64,000 nt of DNA from CANDYO01 sp964627795 (GTDB taxonomy: Bacteria > Pseudomonadota > Alphaproteobacteria > Rickettsiales > CANDYO01), in contig CAZVLF010000001.1 of the NCBI GenBank assembly GCA_964627795.1, forward strand, positions 1-64,000, written 5' to 3'. Position numbers and translations under genes: made by a program. Under the pieces are notes generated by a model that was not told the DNA's origin, did not search any database, and saw only the letters and a list, made by a program, of their open reading frames with translations. Positions 8,294 through 16,306 of this stretch are shown here, piece after piece; position 1 is the stretch's first letter, and each line of letters begins with the position of its first letter.

Positions 8294-10683
8294 TGTGTTA
8301 CAATAAGGTTTTCTTCATTTTTTTCTAAATAGTGGCTTTTTTGATCACTTTCTGACCATTCTACTGGTTTTACCGGGGAAACTAGTGCTATTTTTAACAC
8401 TTCTTCTGCTGTTTTAACGCTAATGATTTTTAAATTTTGCAAAATTGTTTTAGGTAAATCAGCTAAATCTTTCTCATTTTCATAAGGAATAATAACTGTC
8501 TTTATCCCCCCTCTTAACGCTGCAAGCAGTTTTTCTTTTAATCCACCAATAGCAAGCACCCTTCCTCTTAAAGTAATTTCTCCTGTCATAGCAATCTCTT
8601 TATTTACAGAAATCCCTGTCATTAAAGACACTATTGTTGTAAAAATAGCTATACCTGCTGATGGCCCATCTTTTGGAACTGCACCTTCTGGAACATGAAG
8701 ATGGATGTCAACTTTTGAATATAAAGGAGGTATTACTCCAAACTCAATACTCTTTGATTTAAAGTAGCTAAAAGCAGCTTGAGCAGATTCTTGCATAACC
8801 TCACCAAGCTTACCTGTAGTTTTAATATTTCCTTTACCTGGGGTTGAAACAGCTTCTATATAAAGTAAATCACCACCTGTTTCCGTGTAAGCTAAACCTG
8901 TTACTACACCGATCTGATCAGAAGTTTCTGCTTTACCAAAATCATATTTCCTAACGCCGCAATATTGGTGTAAATTCCGTCTAGTAATTTTGTGATTAAT
9001 ATTAGTTTTTCCCTCAATAATAGATTTAACCATCTTACGAGATATTTTAGCTATTTCTTTTTCAAGATTTCTTACCCCTGCCTCTCTTGTATAATATCTA
9101 ATAATCTCACGTATAACTTCTGGAGATATGTCTAATTCATTTTCTTTAAGACCATTTTCTTTTTTTTGCTTTTTTATAAGATATTTTGAAGCAATCTGAA
9201 CTTTTTCGTCTTCAGTGTAGCCTGAAAGGTTAATTATTTCCATTCTATCAAGCAATGGCTTGGAAACATTCTGAAGAGAATTTGCAGTGGCAATAAATAA
9301 TATATTTGATAGATCAAATTCAACTTCAACATAGTGATCAACAAATTTATTATTTTGTTCTGGGTCTAAAACTTCAAGTAAAGCTGAAGCAGGATCTCCT
9401 CTAAAATCATAACCAAGCTTATCTATTTCATCTAAAAGAAATACTGGATTGTTAGATTTCACTTTCTTTAGAAGTTGAATGATTTTGCCTGGCATTGCAC
9501 CTACATAAGTTCTTCTATGCCCTCTAATTTCAGCTTCATCGCGCATTCCTCCCATAGCAAAACGAACAAACTTTCTGCCAGTAGCATCAGCGATTGATTT
9601 AGCAAGTGAAGTTTTACCAACTCCTGGAGGCCCCACTAAACAAATAATTGGTCCTTTAAGAGAGTTCGTCCTTTGTTGAACTGCTAAATACTCAAGAATT
9701 CTTTCTTTAACTTTTTCTAATCCATAATGATCATGATTTAAAACTTTAATTGCATATTTTAAATCTTTTTTTATTTTATCTTTTTCATTCCATGGCAAGG
9801 CCAAAACTGTATCTATATAGTTTCTAACGATAGAAGCCTCAGCAGACATGCCATTCATTGCTTTAAGCTTCTTTAGTTCAGATTTTAGTTTCTCAAGAGC
9901 TTCTTTGCTTAAGCTTGCTTTTTCAATCTTTTCTTCTAACTCTTCAAATTCGCTTTTGCCATTTTCACCTTCAGTAAGCTCTTTTTGAATGGCCTTCATT
10001 TGTTCATTTAAATAATAATCTTTCTGAACTTTTTCCATCTGCTTTTTAACGCGCTGCTGGATCTTTTTTTCGGTATTTAAAATATTAATTTCAGATTCAA
10101 TAGTTAAAATAATTTTGTCAATTCTTTTACTTAAGCCGATAACACTTAATATCTCTTGCTTCTTCTCAGTGCCGATTGTTAAGTAACTCGACACATTATC
10201 CGTTAAAACAGAAATATCTTTAATGTCATTGATTGTATTGATAATCTCGTTATTAACTTTCTTACTCAGATCAGCATATTCATTAAATTTATCTAGCAAT
10301 GCACGAGACAATGCTTCTAATTTAACACCTTTTCTTTCTTTAGGGTCTGGTAATTTTTCAACCACAGCCGAAAGGAAGTTTTCGTTGATGATAACTTCTT
10401 TTAAAAGCACTCTTTCTTTTGCTTCAACAAGAATTTTAATAGTTCCATCTGGTAACTTTAGCAGCTGCAATATTGTTCCTAAAACGCCAATATCATAGAT
10501 ATCTTTTTCCGCAGGATTCTCATTAGCCGAATCTTTTTGTGCTACTAAGGCAATTTGCTGATTATTTTGAACTGCTTTCTCAATGGAAATTATGGATTTA
10601 TTTCTTCCTACAAAAATAGGCACGATCATGCCTGGAAACATCACCATATCACGTAGGGGAATTAAAGAGTACGTATCATTCAT
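8290..10683 (-). CDS. lon: ATP-dependent Lon protease
   Basis: AAA+ serine protease that degrades misfolded and regulatory proteins. The N-terminal LON substrate domain begins SLIPLRDMVMFPGMIVP. A coiled-coil-rich linker, the AAA module with Walker A GPPGVGKTS and Walker B FLLDEIDK, and a proteolytic domain with the catalytic Ser in KDGPSAGIAI and Lys in GGLKEKLLAAL follow. I choose the ATG at 10683 (MNDTYSLIPL), giving 797 residues. The frame stays open 27 codons further up, but that extension does not match the family. The gene precedes hup. Confidence 0.97.
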   Translation of the reverse strand: MNDTYSLIPLRDMVMFPGMIVPIFVGRNKSIISIEKAVQNNQQIALVAQKDSANENPAEKDIYDIGVLGTILQLLKLPDGTIKILVEAKERVLLKEVIINENFLSAVVEKLPDPKERKGVKLEALSRALLDKFNEYADLSKKVNNEIINTINDIKDISVLTDNVSSYLTIGTEKKQEILSVIGLSKRIDKIILTIESEINILNTEKKIQQRVKKQMEKVQKDYYLNEQMKAIQKELTEGENGKSEFEELEEKIEKASLSKEALEKLKSELKKLKAMNGMSAEASIVRNYIDTVLALPWNEKDKIKKDLKYAIKVLNHDHYGLEKVKERILEYLAVQQRTNSLKGPIICLVGPPGVGKTSLAKSIADATGRKFVRFAMGGMRDEAEIRGHRRTYVGAMPGKIIQLLKKVKSNNPVFLLDEIDKLGYDFRGDPASALLEVLDPEQNNKFVDHYVEVEFDLSNILFIATANSLQNVSKPLLDRMEIINLSGYTEDEKVQIASKYLIKKQKKENGLKENELDISPEVIREIIRYYTREAGVRNLEKEIAKISRKMVKSIIEGKTNINHKITRRNLHQYCGVRKYDFGKAETSDQIGVVTGLAYTETGGDLLYIEAVSTPGKGNIKTTGKLGEVMQESAQAAFSYFKSKSIEFGVIPPLYSKVDIHLHVPEGAVPKDGPSAGIAIFTTIVSLMTGISVNKEIAMTGEITLRGRVLAIGGLKEKLLAALRGGIKTVIIPYENEKDLADLPKTILQNLKIISVKTAEEVLKIALVSPVKPVEWSESDQKSHYLEKNEENLIVTH

Positions 10684-11243
10684 ATTAAACCACACTTTAA
10701 ACTTATTTAATTTAAAATAGTGTCTCATAAGCCCTAATTCAAGGTCAGGATAGCTATTTAACAAAATAATCGGGCAAATTTAACTCTTTTTTGAGAGGCA
10801 ACCTGACTTTCCACTAACATAACATAAAAATAGGGGCATTTTAAGATAAATCTTAATTTTTTCTGAAGAGAGAATATTTTCACATTCTCAACCTCTGAAT
10901 ATATTTTACCATTAGGATGTTATTTTTGTAATTACAAAAGAGTATTTAGATATCATTTAAATAATTAGACTGTTGGAATTTTTAGCATTTCAGCTTAACA
11001 AAGCACATATCATTCAATTACCATAAATTTTTAGTTTTGGATGTTATTGCAAAACTACAATGCTAAACGAGGCAAAAAATATAGATAAAACTTTAAATTA
11101 TAAAAGCGCTTTAAGGCTTTTTTTAGATCAAGTGTAGAAAAAACATCACTCTTATTTGAGTTAAAATACTACTTATTTACAAAATATGTTGTGTTATAGA
11201 TTAACTCAAATAAGATTCTTTCATCAAAAAAGGAGTAATAATT
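10684..11243. other. Intergenic region between lon and a hypothetical gene
   Basis: About 560 bases with no gene that I can support on either strand. It must hold the lon promoter (minus) and the promoter of the downstream plus-strand gene. The only distinct structure is the inverted repeat at 11151-11214, listed separately. Confidence 0.6.
11151..11214. repeat. Perfect 14-base inverted repeat upstream of a hypothetical gene
   Basis: CTTATTTGAGTTAA (11151-11164) is repeated in inverted form at 11201-11214 with a 36-base spacer, ending 29 bases before the ATG of the 132-residue gene. It could be a long leader hairpin, paired operator half-sites, or the ends of a small mobile-element relic. 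I see no target-site duplication that would decide for the last. Confidence 0.6.
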
Positions 11244-11642
11244 ATGCAAACTACTAATACACATGGAAATAATGATGAAGATCAGAATGTATCAGATGAT
11301 GAGCCTAGCACACCTAATCCTGTAACTGACAATCAACAAAGTTTCATTGAATCATTAGCAATGACAAATATAGCAACCTTCACAATTTATATCTTTATTA
11401 CCATAATTTATCGAGCATTTACAGAGCCTTTACAACTTGTGCAAGACATTCATCATGATTTTATTGAAAGGTCACCAAATCCATTTTCTCCAAATTTAAA
11501 TAGACTAATAACCAATCTATCTAATTCTTCTTTTGAGACTGAAAATGAGAATAATAATATTAGACCATTAAATTTAGATCCTGTTATACCATTAAACTTA
11601 GATCCTATATTAGGAGAAGAATTTAATAGTAATGCATCTTAA
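11244..11642 (+). CDS. Hypothetical single-pass membrane protein
   Basis: I do not recognise a family. The 132 residues have an acidic, Asn/Asp-rich N-terminus (1-40), one hydrophobic segment around residues 43-60 (NIATFTIYIFITIIY), and a polar C-terminal half containing a doubled PLNLDP motif. A strong AAAGGAGT site seven bases before the ATG shows it is a real gene. It has no signal-peptide-like start, so an internal membrane anchor is the likely topology. It lies among decayed DNA. It may be a lineage-specific surface or secreted factor, but nothing shows this directly. Confidence 0.6.
   Translation: MQTTNTHGNNDEDQNVSDDEPSTPNPVTDNQQSFIESLAMTNIATFTIYIFITIIYRAFTEPLQLVQDIHHDFIERSPNPFSPNLNRLITNLSNSSFETENENNNIRPLNLDPVIPLNLDPILGEEFNSNAS
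11564..11611 (+). repeat. 24-base tandem duplication in coding sequence
   Basis: Two adjacent 24-base units (11564-11587 and 11588-11611) differ at a few positions and encode PLNLDPVI and PLNLDPIL. The duplication lies in the C-terminal part of the 132-residue hypothetical protein and keeps the frame. Confidence 0.6.
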
Positions 11643-11710
11643 TTTTAAACAAAATATTACTGCTTGATTTATAGTATTGCTAATAAATTGTCTTAGAATA
11701 CTATATTTTA

Positions 11711-12557
11711 TTAGTCAAAGTAATTAGATAAAGAACTATCTATAATTTTTGGCAAAGCATCCTCAAATTTAGAAGAAGAAAATAACTCTAATTCTTTTTG
11801 ATCTAATAATATTACAGGCGCAATTATTTGAATTCTTGCTTAAAAATAATCGCTAACAATATCTTTATTTTGATTAAAATAAGTACTGCGATGTTCATCT
11901 TGAGTATCATCATCATTATTATCTCTAAATTTTTTATATAATTGAACTTCTTCTTCTAAAAATATTTTCCTTTTTTAGAGCTTTGTTGAGCTTCGCTTTT
12001 ATTAAGGCGTTCATTCTCTGTAACTTCTGCTTCTTCACCCTGCAGAGCTAGAGAATTTCTTTGGGTCATATTCCTAAAATGCGCCTGAGTTCGCATAACT
12101 CACCAAATATGCTGAGGGAATTGGATTGAAGAAGAAAATAAATTCTCTTCACCCTCATAAATTTGATCAGTCCATCATCCTTCTGAAATATGCTGATAAG
12201 CAGTTACCATTATATTCTGTTCTGTAGGTTGATTTATAAATGTTAAGCACTCTTTAATATCAGCACCTTCATTTACAAGATCAATTATATCCAAACTATT
12301 TGAATTATATCCATCTTTCTCTATATTTTCTGCAGAAGCTTGTTTCATAAATAAATTATATGCATCAAGCCACTCATGTTCAACAGCAATTGCCAAAGAT
12401 TCATTTGGATCAACATCTAAGATACAAATTCCTACTAACAGCCCTTCCTAAAGCTTCTTGTTTATTAACTATATATACTACAAGTCTATTTGCTAAATTT
12501 ACGAAATTCCTCTCAACTGGCTGCTATTAACTGATTTAATAATTCATTATAATTCAT
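11711..12557 (-). pseudogene. Decayed gene of unknown function
   Basis: A once-continuous gene of about 280 codons can be followed on the minus strand in changing frames. It begins with an ATG at 12557 (MNYNELLNQLIAAS, then a stop). It continues through KQEALGRAV and a 73-codon open piece (MAIAVEHEWLDAYNLFMKQA, starting 12396), then acidic segments rich in Glu and Gln, and ends KFEDALPKIIDSSLSNYFD before the TAA at 11711. At least four stops or frameshifts interrupt it. The charged, helical composition resembles accessory or effector proteins rather than enzymes. I do not recognise a family. The start at 12557 is only approximate. Confidence 0.5.
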
Positions 12558-12659
12558 ATTCAATAAAAAACCCTTAATAGATCGCTAACCTTTATTAACT
12601 CAATCATTAATAAATGTCAATAATACTCCCGGATATTAAAGCTTAGGATATAAGCTTGA

Positions 12660-13634
12660 TTATTTAATTTTTAATATATCAACAACATCAAAAAATATTT
12701 GTGCATCTTTAATTATTTTTAAAGCTAAAGAATAATCAATTTTTTCTCTAATACTGATAGTTGAAAGAAAAGGCTCATCTCTTTCTAAACAGAGATAAAT
12801 TTTTTTATTTTCAAAGCAACAGCTTAATTTTCCTTTGTGCGATAAAAAATTTAAGCGCTCCATAAAAGCAGGCGTCAAAATCAACCGAGATTCTATTTGA
12901 TCATCACTATAAACATCAAACTTATTTTCAAAAATAGGATCTTCTAATTTAACTCTTTGCAAATGGCTAGGGATTTTATGCGATAATTTTATAATTTTAT
13001 TCGGAATAACTATAGTAGTAGATTCATTTACTTTTGAATAATCAATTATAAAAATAATTCCTTTAAACAACTCTTTTATTTCTTTTTTCACAGCAATATT
13101 GCCACTTACATATCTTTGATTATAATAAATCTTGCTTAAAATAATTTCTGATAATTGGATATTTATTGATTTATACATTCCTTCTATTAGATCTTCTGCA
13201 TAATAAAAATCAAATTCTGGAATGATAATGCTTGAGGGTATTTCTTTTAAAGAAATACCCTTGTTTGGATAATAAGTAATTTCAGGGTAAAAGCTAAATA
13301 TTTCCTTATATAAAAAATTTTTAACCTCATTTTTATAACTCTCTAATATTTTTTGATTTTGCTTAAATAATAAGGTAAGCATCACAATTAAAATTATAAA
13401 GAAAAATATATAGCTTAATAATTCACTTGTCTGCTGCTCAAAGTAAATAATTTTTAAAAATTCTTTATAAGAAATATCATGAGCAAAGTTGATAAAAGAA
13501 GTTAAATAACTAATTATTAAAAGAAGAATTATTATTTTATTTATTATTAAACTAAAATAATCTCTCTTTCTATAACTCTCAAATTCATGTAACAACAGCT
13601 CCAATTTTTGGCTATAAAATTGCTCAAAATTCAT
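12660..13634 (-). CDS. DUF3137 membrane protein
   Basis: A 324-residue protein matching the DUF3137 pattern: two membrane helices near the N-terminus (about 29-47 and 71-90), then a soluble domain with a YPEITYYPNKGIS-type segment and a long beta-rich C-terminal part. DUF3137 proteins are typically encoded next to LemA, as here, where its ATG overlaps the LemA stop by four bases. The biochemical role of the pair is unknown. It is third in the smr-lemA-DUF3137 operon, with 1-14 base overlaps between neighbours. Confidence 0.75.
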   Translation of the reverse strand: MNFEQFYSQKLELLLHEFESYRKRDYFSLIINKIIILLLIISYLTSFINFAHDISYKEFLKIIYFEQQTSELLSYIFFFIILIVMLTLLFKQNQKILESYKNEVKNFLYKEIFSFYPEITYYPNKGISLKEIPSSIIIPEFDFYYAEDLIEGMYKSINIQLSEIILSKIYYNQRYVSGNIAVKKEIKELFKGIIFIIDYSKVNESTTIVIPNKIIKLSHKIPSHLQRVKLEDPIFENKFDVYSDDQIESRLILTPAFMERLNFLSHKGKLSCCFENKKIYLCLERDEPFLSTISIREKIDYSLALKIIKDAQIFFDVVDILKIK

Positions 13635-14203
13635 TTAAGTATTTTATCAGCATCAATTATTTTAGTTTGCTCTTCATCAGCTTTATAAAAGGGATATTTA
13701 TCAGCTCTTGCAAGTTTAGCAATTAAGTTTCCAGGGAAGATTTGTGTTACATTATTATATTCTGTAACTAAAGAGTTATAAAATCTCCTTGCAGCACTAA
13801 TATTTTCTTCTAACTCACTATAAATTTGTTGAGCTTGTAACATTGATTGGTCAGATTTCAAATTCGGGTAATTTTCAATTTGCATTATTATACTAGACAT
13901 TTTTTTTGCAATTTCATTTGATAGCTTAAAATATTCGTTTATCTCTTCAATATTCTTATGCTTTTTAAGTAAAAATATTTTTTCTCTCAGCGCAGTTACT
14001 TCAATAAAAATTTCTTTTTCATGCTCCATAAATTTCTTGGCAATTTTAAGAATATTAGGTATCAGCTCACTTCTTTTTGTTAATTGAACTTCAACACCTG
14101 AAAGAGCTTCTAAAACCTGATTTTTTCTTCTCATAATCACTATATACCATAAATATACTATACTTATAGCAATTATAATTATTACTTTGTCACTTAAAAT
14201 CAT
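13631..14203 (-). CDS. lemA: LemA family protein
   Basis: Small membrane-anchored helical protein. The 190 residues have one N-terminal transmembrane segment (about 7-24) and then the LemA helical bundle, with RSELIPNILKIAKKFMEHEKE and the terminal signature FPGNLIAKLARADKYPFYKADE. The function of LemA proteins is not established. They are commonly paired with DUF3137 or TPM-domain proteins. The start overlaps the Smr gene by 14 bases and the end overlaps the DUF3137 gene by 4, which indicates translational coupling. Confidence 0.88.
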   Translation of the reverse strand: MILSDKVIIIIAISIVYLWYIVIMRRKNQVLEALSGVEVQLTKRSELIPNILKIAKKFMEHEKEIFIEVTALREKIFLLKKHKNIEEINEYFKLSNEIAKKMSSIIMQIENYPNLKSDQSMLQAQQIYSELEENISAARRFYNSLVTEYNNVTQIFPGNLIAKLARADKYPFYKADEEQTKIIDADKILK

Positions 14204-14591
14204 CTCTCCTCCTTTTAATTTTTACTCTTATTGCCCCTTCTCCTCCCATATGTTGTTTAGCATATGAAAAACTAATAACATATTTATTAAGTTCAGTATA
14301 TTCTAACCATCTTCTAACTTCAACCCTTAGTAAACTAGGCCTATCCTCACTCCCTTTACCGGTGATAATAAGTATTTCATTAACTTTATTATTATAACAA
14401 ACATGAATAAAATTGTTCAAAACCATATAGGCTTCATCGATAGTATAGCCGTGTAAATCTAATATATTTCCATAAGTTTCATTGCTTGAATAAAAATTAA
14501 AATTAAATGAGACTTTCTTTGAAATTGGTATTTTCTTTGATCTAATTTTTTTTATACCTTTAACTACTTCTTCCCATTCTTGGTTATCCAT
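14190..14591 (-). CDS. Smr-domain protein
   Basis: A 133-residue protein built around a Smr (small MutS-related) domain, a fold with nicking endonuclease or RNase activity in other members. The characteristic LDLHGYT, ITGKG and GGEGAIRVKIKRR motifs are all present. There is no MutS ATPase, so this is the short stand-alone type common in alphaproteobacteria. No clear ribosome binding site precedes the ATG at 14591. It is the first gene of an operon with lemA and the DUF3137 gene, and divergent from iscU. Confidence 0.85.
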   Translation of the reverse strand: MDNQEWEEVVKGIKKIRSKKIPISKKVSFNFNFYSSNETYGNILDLHGYTIDEAYMVLNNFIHVCYNNKVNEILIITGKGSEDRPSLLRVEVRRWLEYTELNKYVISFSYAKQHMGGEGAIRVKIKRRRDDFK

Positions 14592-14704
14592 TTCGATTTA
14601 TCTATTTGATTACAATGTTTTCTTATATTATATCGGATAATATTTGAATTTGCTAATAACAAGAACCATTCAATTTTAAGAAACCACTCAAATTTATATA
14701 AAGA

Positions 14705-14733
14705 TTGAATTTTTATGAATTATATGTTAATAT
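14705..14733 (+). promoter_or_regulatory. iscU operon promoter
   Basis: TTGAAT (14705-14710) and TAATAT (14728-14733) with a 17-base spacer, 27 bases before the iscU ATG. No convincing IscR-type operator is visible next to it. Confidence 0.5.
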
Positions 14734-14760
14734 GCACTTCAAATTAAAAAGAGGTTTATT

Positions 14761-15141
14761 ATGGCTTACAGCGAGAAAGTGTTAGATCATAACAAAAATC
14801 CAAGAAATGTAGGATCGCTCCCTAAAGACAACAAAAATGTTGGAACAGGTGTGGTAGGCGCTCCTGCATGTGGAGATGTTATGAAACTTCAAATCCAAGT
14901 TAATGAGAATGGTGTTATTGAAGATGCAAAATTTAAAACTTTTGGTTGCGGCTCAGCTATTGCTGCAAGCTCTTTAGCTACCGAATGGCTTAAAGGAAAA
15001 AATGTTAATAATGTAGATATTAAAAACACTGATATTGCCAAAGAGTTATCTTTACCACCAGTGAAAATACATTGCTCAATTTTAGCTGAAGAAGCAATAA
15101 AAGCTGCAGTTGCAGATTATCAAAAAAAGCAAGATGATTAA
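14761..15141 (+). CDS. iscU: Iron-sulfur cluster scaffold IscU
   Basis: Scaffold on which IscS and the chaperones assemble [2Fe-2S] clusters. All three cluster ligand cysteines are present: C37 (APACGD, with D39), C63 (FGCGSA) and C105 (KIHCS). The HscA recognition motif LPPVK is at 98-102, so the protein retains the chaperone-binding site although no hscA lies nearby. Length 126 is typical. An AGAGG site precedes the ATG. The stop overlaps the iscA start. It is the first gene of the block, with no iscR or iscS upstream. Confidence 0.97.
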   Translation: MAYSEKVLDHNKNPRNVGSLPKDNKNVGTGVVGAPACGDVMKLQIQVNENGVIEDAKFKTFGCGSAIAASSLATEWLKGKNVNNVDIKNTDIAKELSLPPVKIHCSILAEEAIKAAVADYQKKQDD

Positions 15142-15469
15142 AGATCCTATTACTGTAACTGATTCTGCTCTTGAGCGTATAAAATTTTTATTAGCCCAAA
15201 GAAACAAACCTTCTGCAGGTATACGAATCTTAGTTGAAACTAAAGGCTGTTCTGGCATGAAGTATAAAATTGAATATGCCGATGAAATCAACAAATTTGA
15301 TGCCGTGGTTAAAAAAGAAGATATTGTGGTTTTAGTTGATGCAAAAGCAATGCTTTATATAGTTGGAAGCGAAATGGACTATCAAGAAGAAGAACTATCA
15401 TCAGGTTTTACCTTTAGAAACCCTAATGAAAAAGGTAAATGTGGCTGTGGAGAGTCTTTTCATGTTTGA
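15134..15469 (+). CDS. iscA: A-type Fe-S carrier IscA
   Basis: Carrier that passes Fe-S clusters to target proteins. The three conserved cysteines are in KGCSGM (residue 39 from the chosen start) and in the terminal CGCGESF (103 and 105). I choose the ATG at 15134 (MIKDPITVTD), which overlaps the iscU stop and gives 111 residues. An in-frame ATG eight codons earlier lies inside iscU and lacks family similarity. The gene overlaps hscB by eight bases at its end, so the three genes are translationally coupled. Confidence 0.93.
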   Translation: MIKDPITVTDSALERIKFLLAQRNKPSAGIRILVETKGCSGMKYKIEYADEINKFDAVVKKEDIVVLVDAKAMLYIVGSEMDYQEEELSSGFTFRNPNEKGKCGCGESFHV

Positions 15470-15917
15470 TAAAGATTTTTTTGAACTCTTTAATCTAACC
15501 CCAAATTTTTTTATCGATGAAAAACTTCTTTTTAAAAACTATACTGAGCTTCAAAAAGCTTTTCACCCCGATAAACAAATAAATAAATCAAGTAGTGAGC
15601 GAATAATTGCCCTTGAATTAAGTAGCAAATTAAATAAATCCTATGAAGTGCTGAAATCCCCTAAATCCAGAGCAGAATATCTTCTTTTTTTAAAAGATAT
15701 TATTGTTAACCAGGAACATGGTAATAATGTAGAAGCTCCTTTTGAATTACTTGAAGAAATCATGGAGATAAATGAAAATCCAAGCTCATATAATATAAAC
15801 GGAATGAAAGAGGCTTGCCTAAAAAATTTTCCTCAATTTTATGAACAGCAAAAATACAAAGAAGCTGCTCAAGAACTAATCAAACTTCAATATCTTAGTA
15901 AGATTAAGGAAGAATAA
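15462..15917 (+). CDS. hscB: Fe-S assembly co-chaperone HscB
   Basis: J-domain co-chaperone that delivers IscU to the Hsp70 HscA. Starting at the ATG at 15462, inside the iscA end, gives 151 residues. The J domain has the essential HPD at 35-37 (KAFHPDKQ). A C-terminal three-helix IscU-binding domain follows. The frame is open 33 codons further up, but that part lies in iscA and is not homologous. The next genes in the usual cluster, hscA and fdx, are not downstream. Confidence 0.92.
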   Translation: MFDKDFFELFNLTPNFFIDEKLLFKNYTELQKAFHPDKQINKSSSERIIALELSSKLNKSYEVLKSPKSRAEYLLFLKDIIVNQEHGNNVEAPFELLEEIMEINENPSSYNINGMKEACLKNFPQFYEQQKYKEAAQELIKLQYLSKIKEE

Positions 15918-16306
15918 TTAATATAAAGATTACTGCGGAGCTTTAAATTGATAGTATGCTTGCATGAAGTTATGAGTGTATAAGTTAAAAAGACCTAATT
16001 TAGTGCTTTAAGGAGAATCAAACGCTATTTGAACATTAAAGCTAATAAAATATGCCTGGATCTTTCAAAGATGACATCATTATATAAAATTAAGGACCAT
16101 AAGTTAGTTAAATGTACATCACCTTAAAAGACATCATTCTGAAGCACTAGCCGAAGAGTCCAGTCTACCCTTACAATAATTAAATAATTTTGCCGAATTA
16201 AGCATGTTCAAAATAAATCTTTTCTTTCAACTAAATTAGTTTCATTAACCTTTAATTAATTGAAAATCTCTAGTATTGATATAATAAATTAAATATCTAA
16301 GTAGAA
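15918..16306. other. Intergenic region after hscB
   Basis: Nearly 390 bases between hscB and the RND transporter with no gene that I can support. In this order of bacteria hscA would be expected here. No trace of Hsp70 sequence was recognised in any frame, so it was lost cleanly or moved. Confidence 0.5.

Noticed and set aside
9000..10764. Longer Lon start (27 extra residues from 10764)
   Set aside because: The extension does not resemble Lon, and the family begins near SLIPLRDMVMFPG, which fits the ATG at 10683.
10825..10860. CCCCTAT on the minus strand, like a heat-shock -10 box upstream of lon
   Set aside because: No CTTG-type -35 box is found 17-18 bases upstream of it, so I do not call a sigma-32 promoter.
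12639..12657. AAGCTTA/TAAGCTT hairpin after the DUF3137 gene
   Set aside because: It has no T run on the minus strand and a short stem, so I do not call a terminator.
16080..16180. Short open pieces after hscB that read like a zinc-finger fragment (HLKRHHSEALAEE)
   Set aside because: Too short, without start or flanking support, and in different frames. Likely chance.
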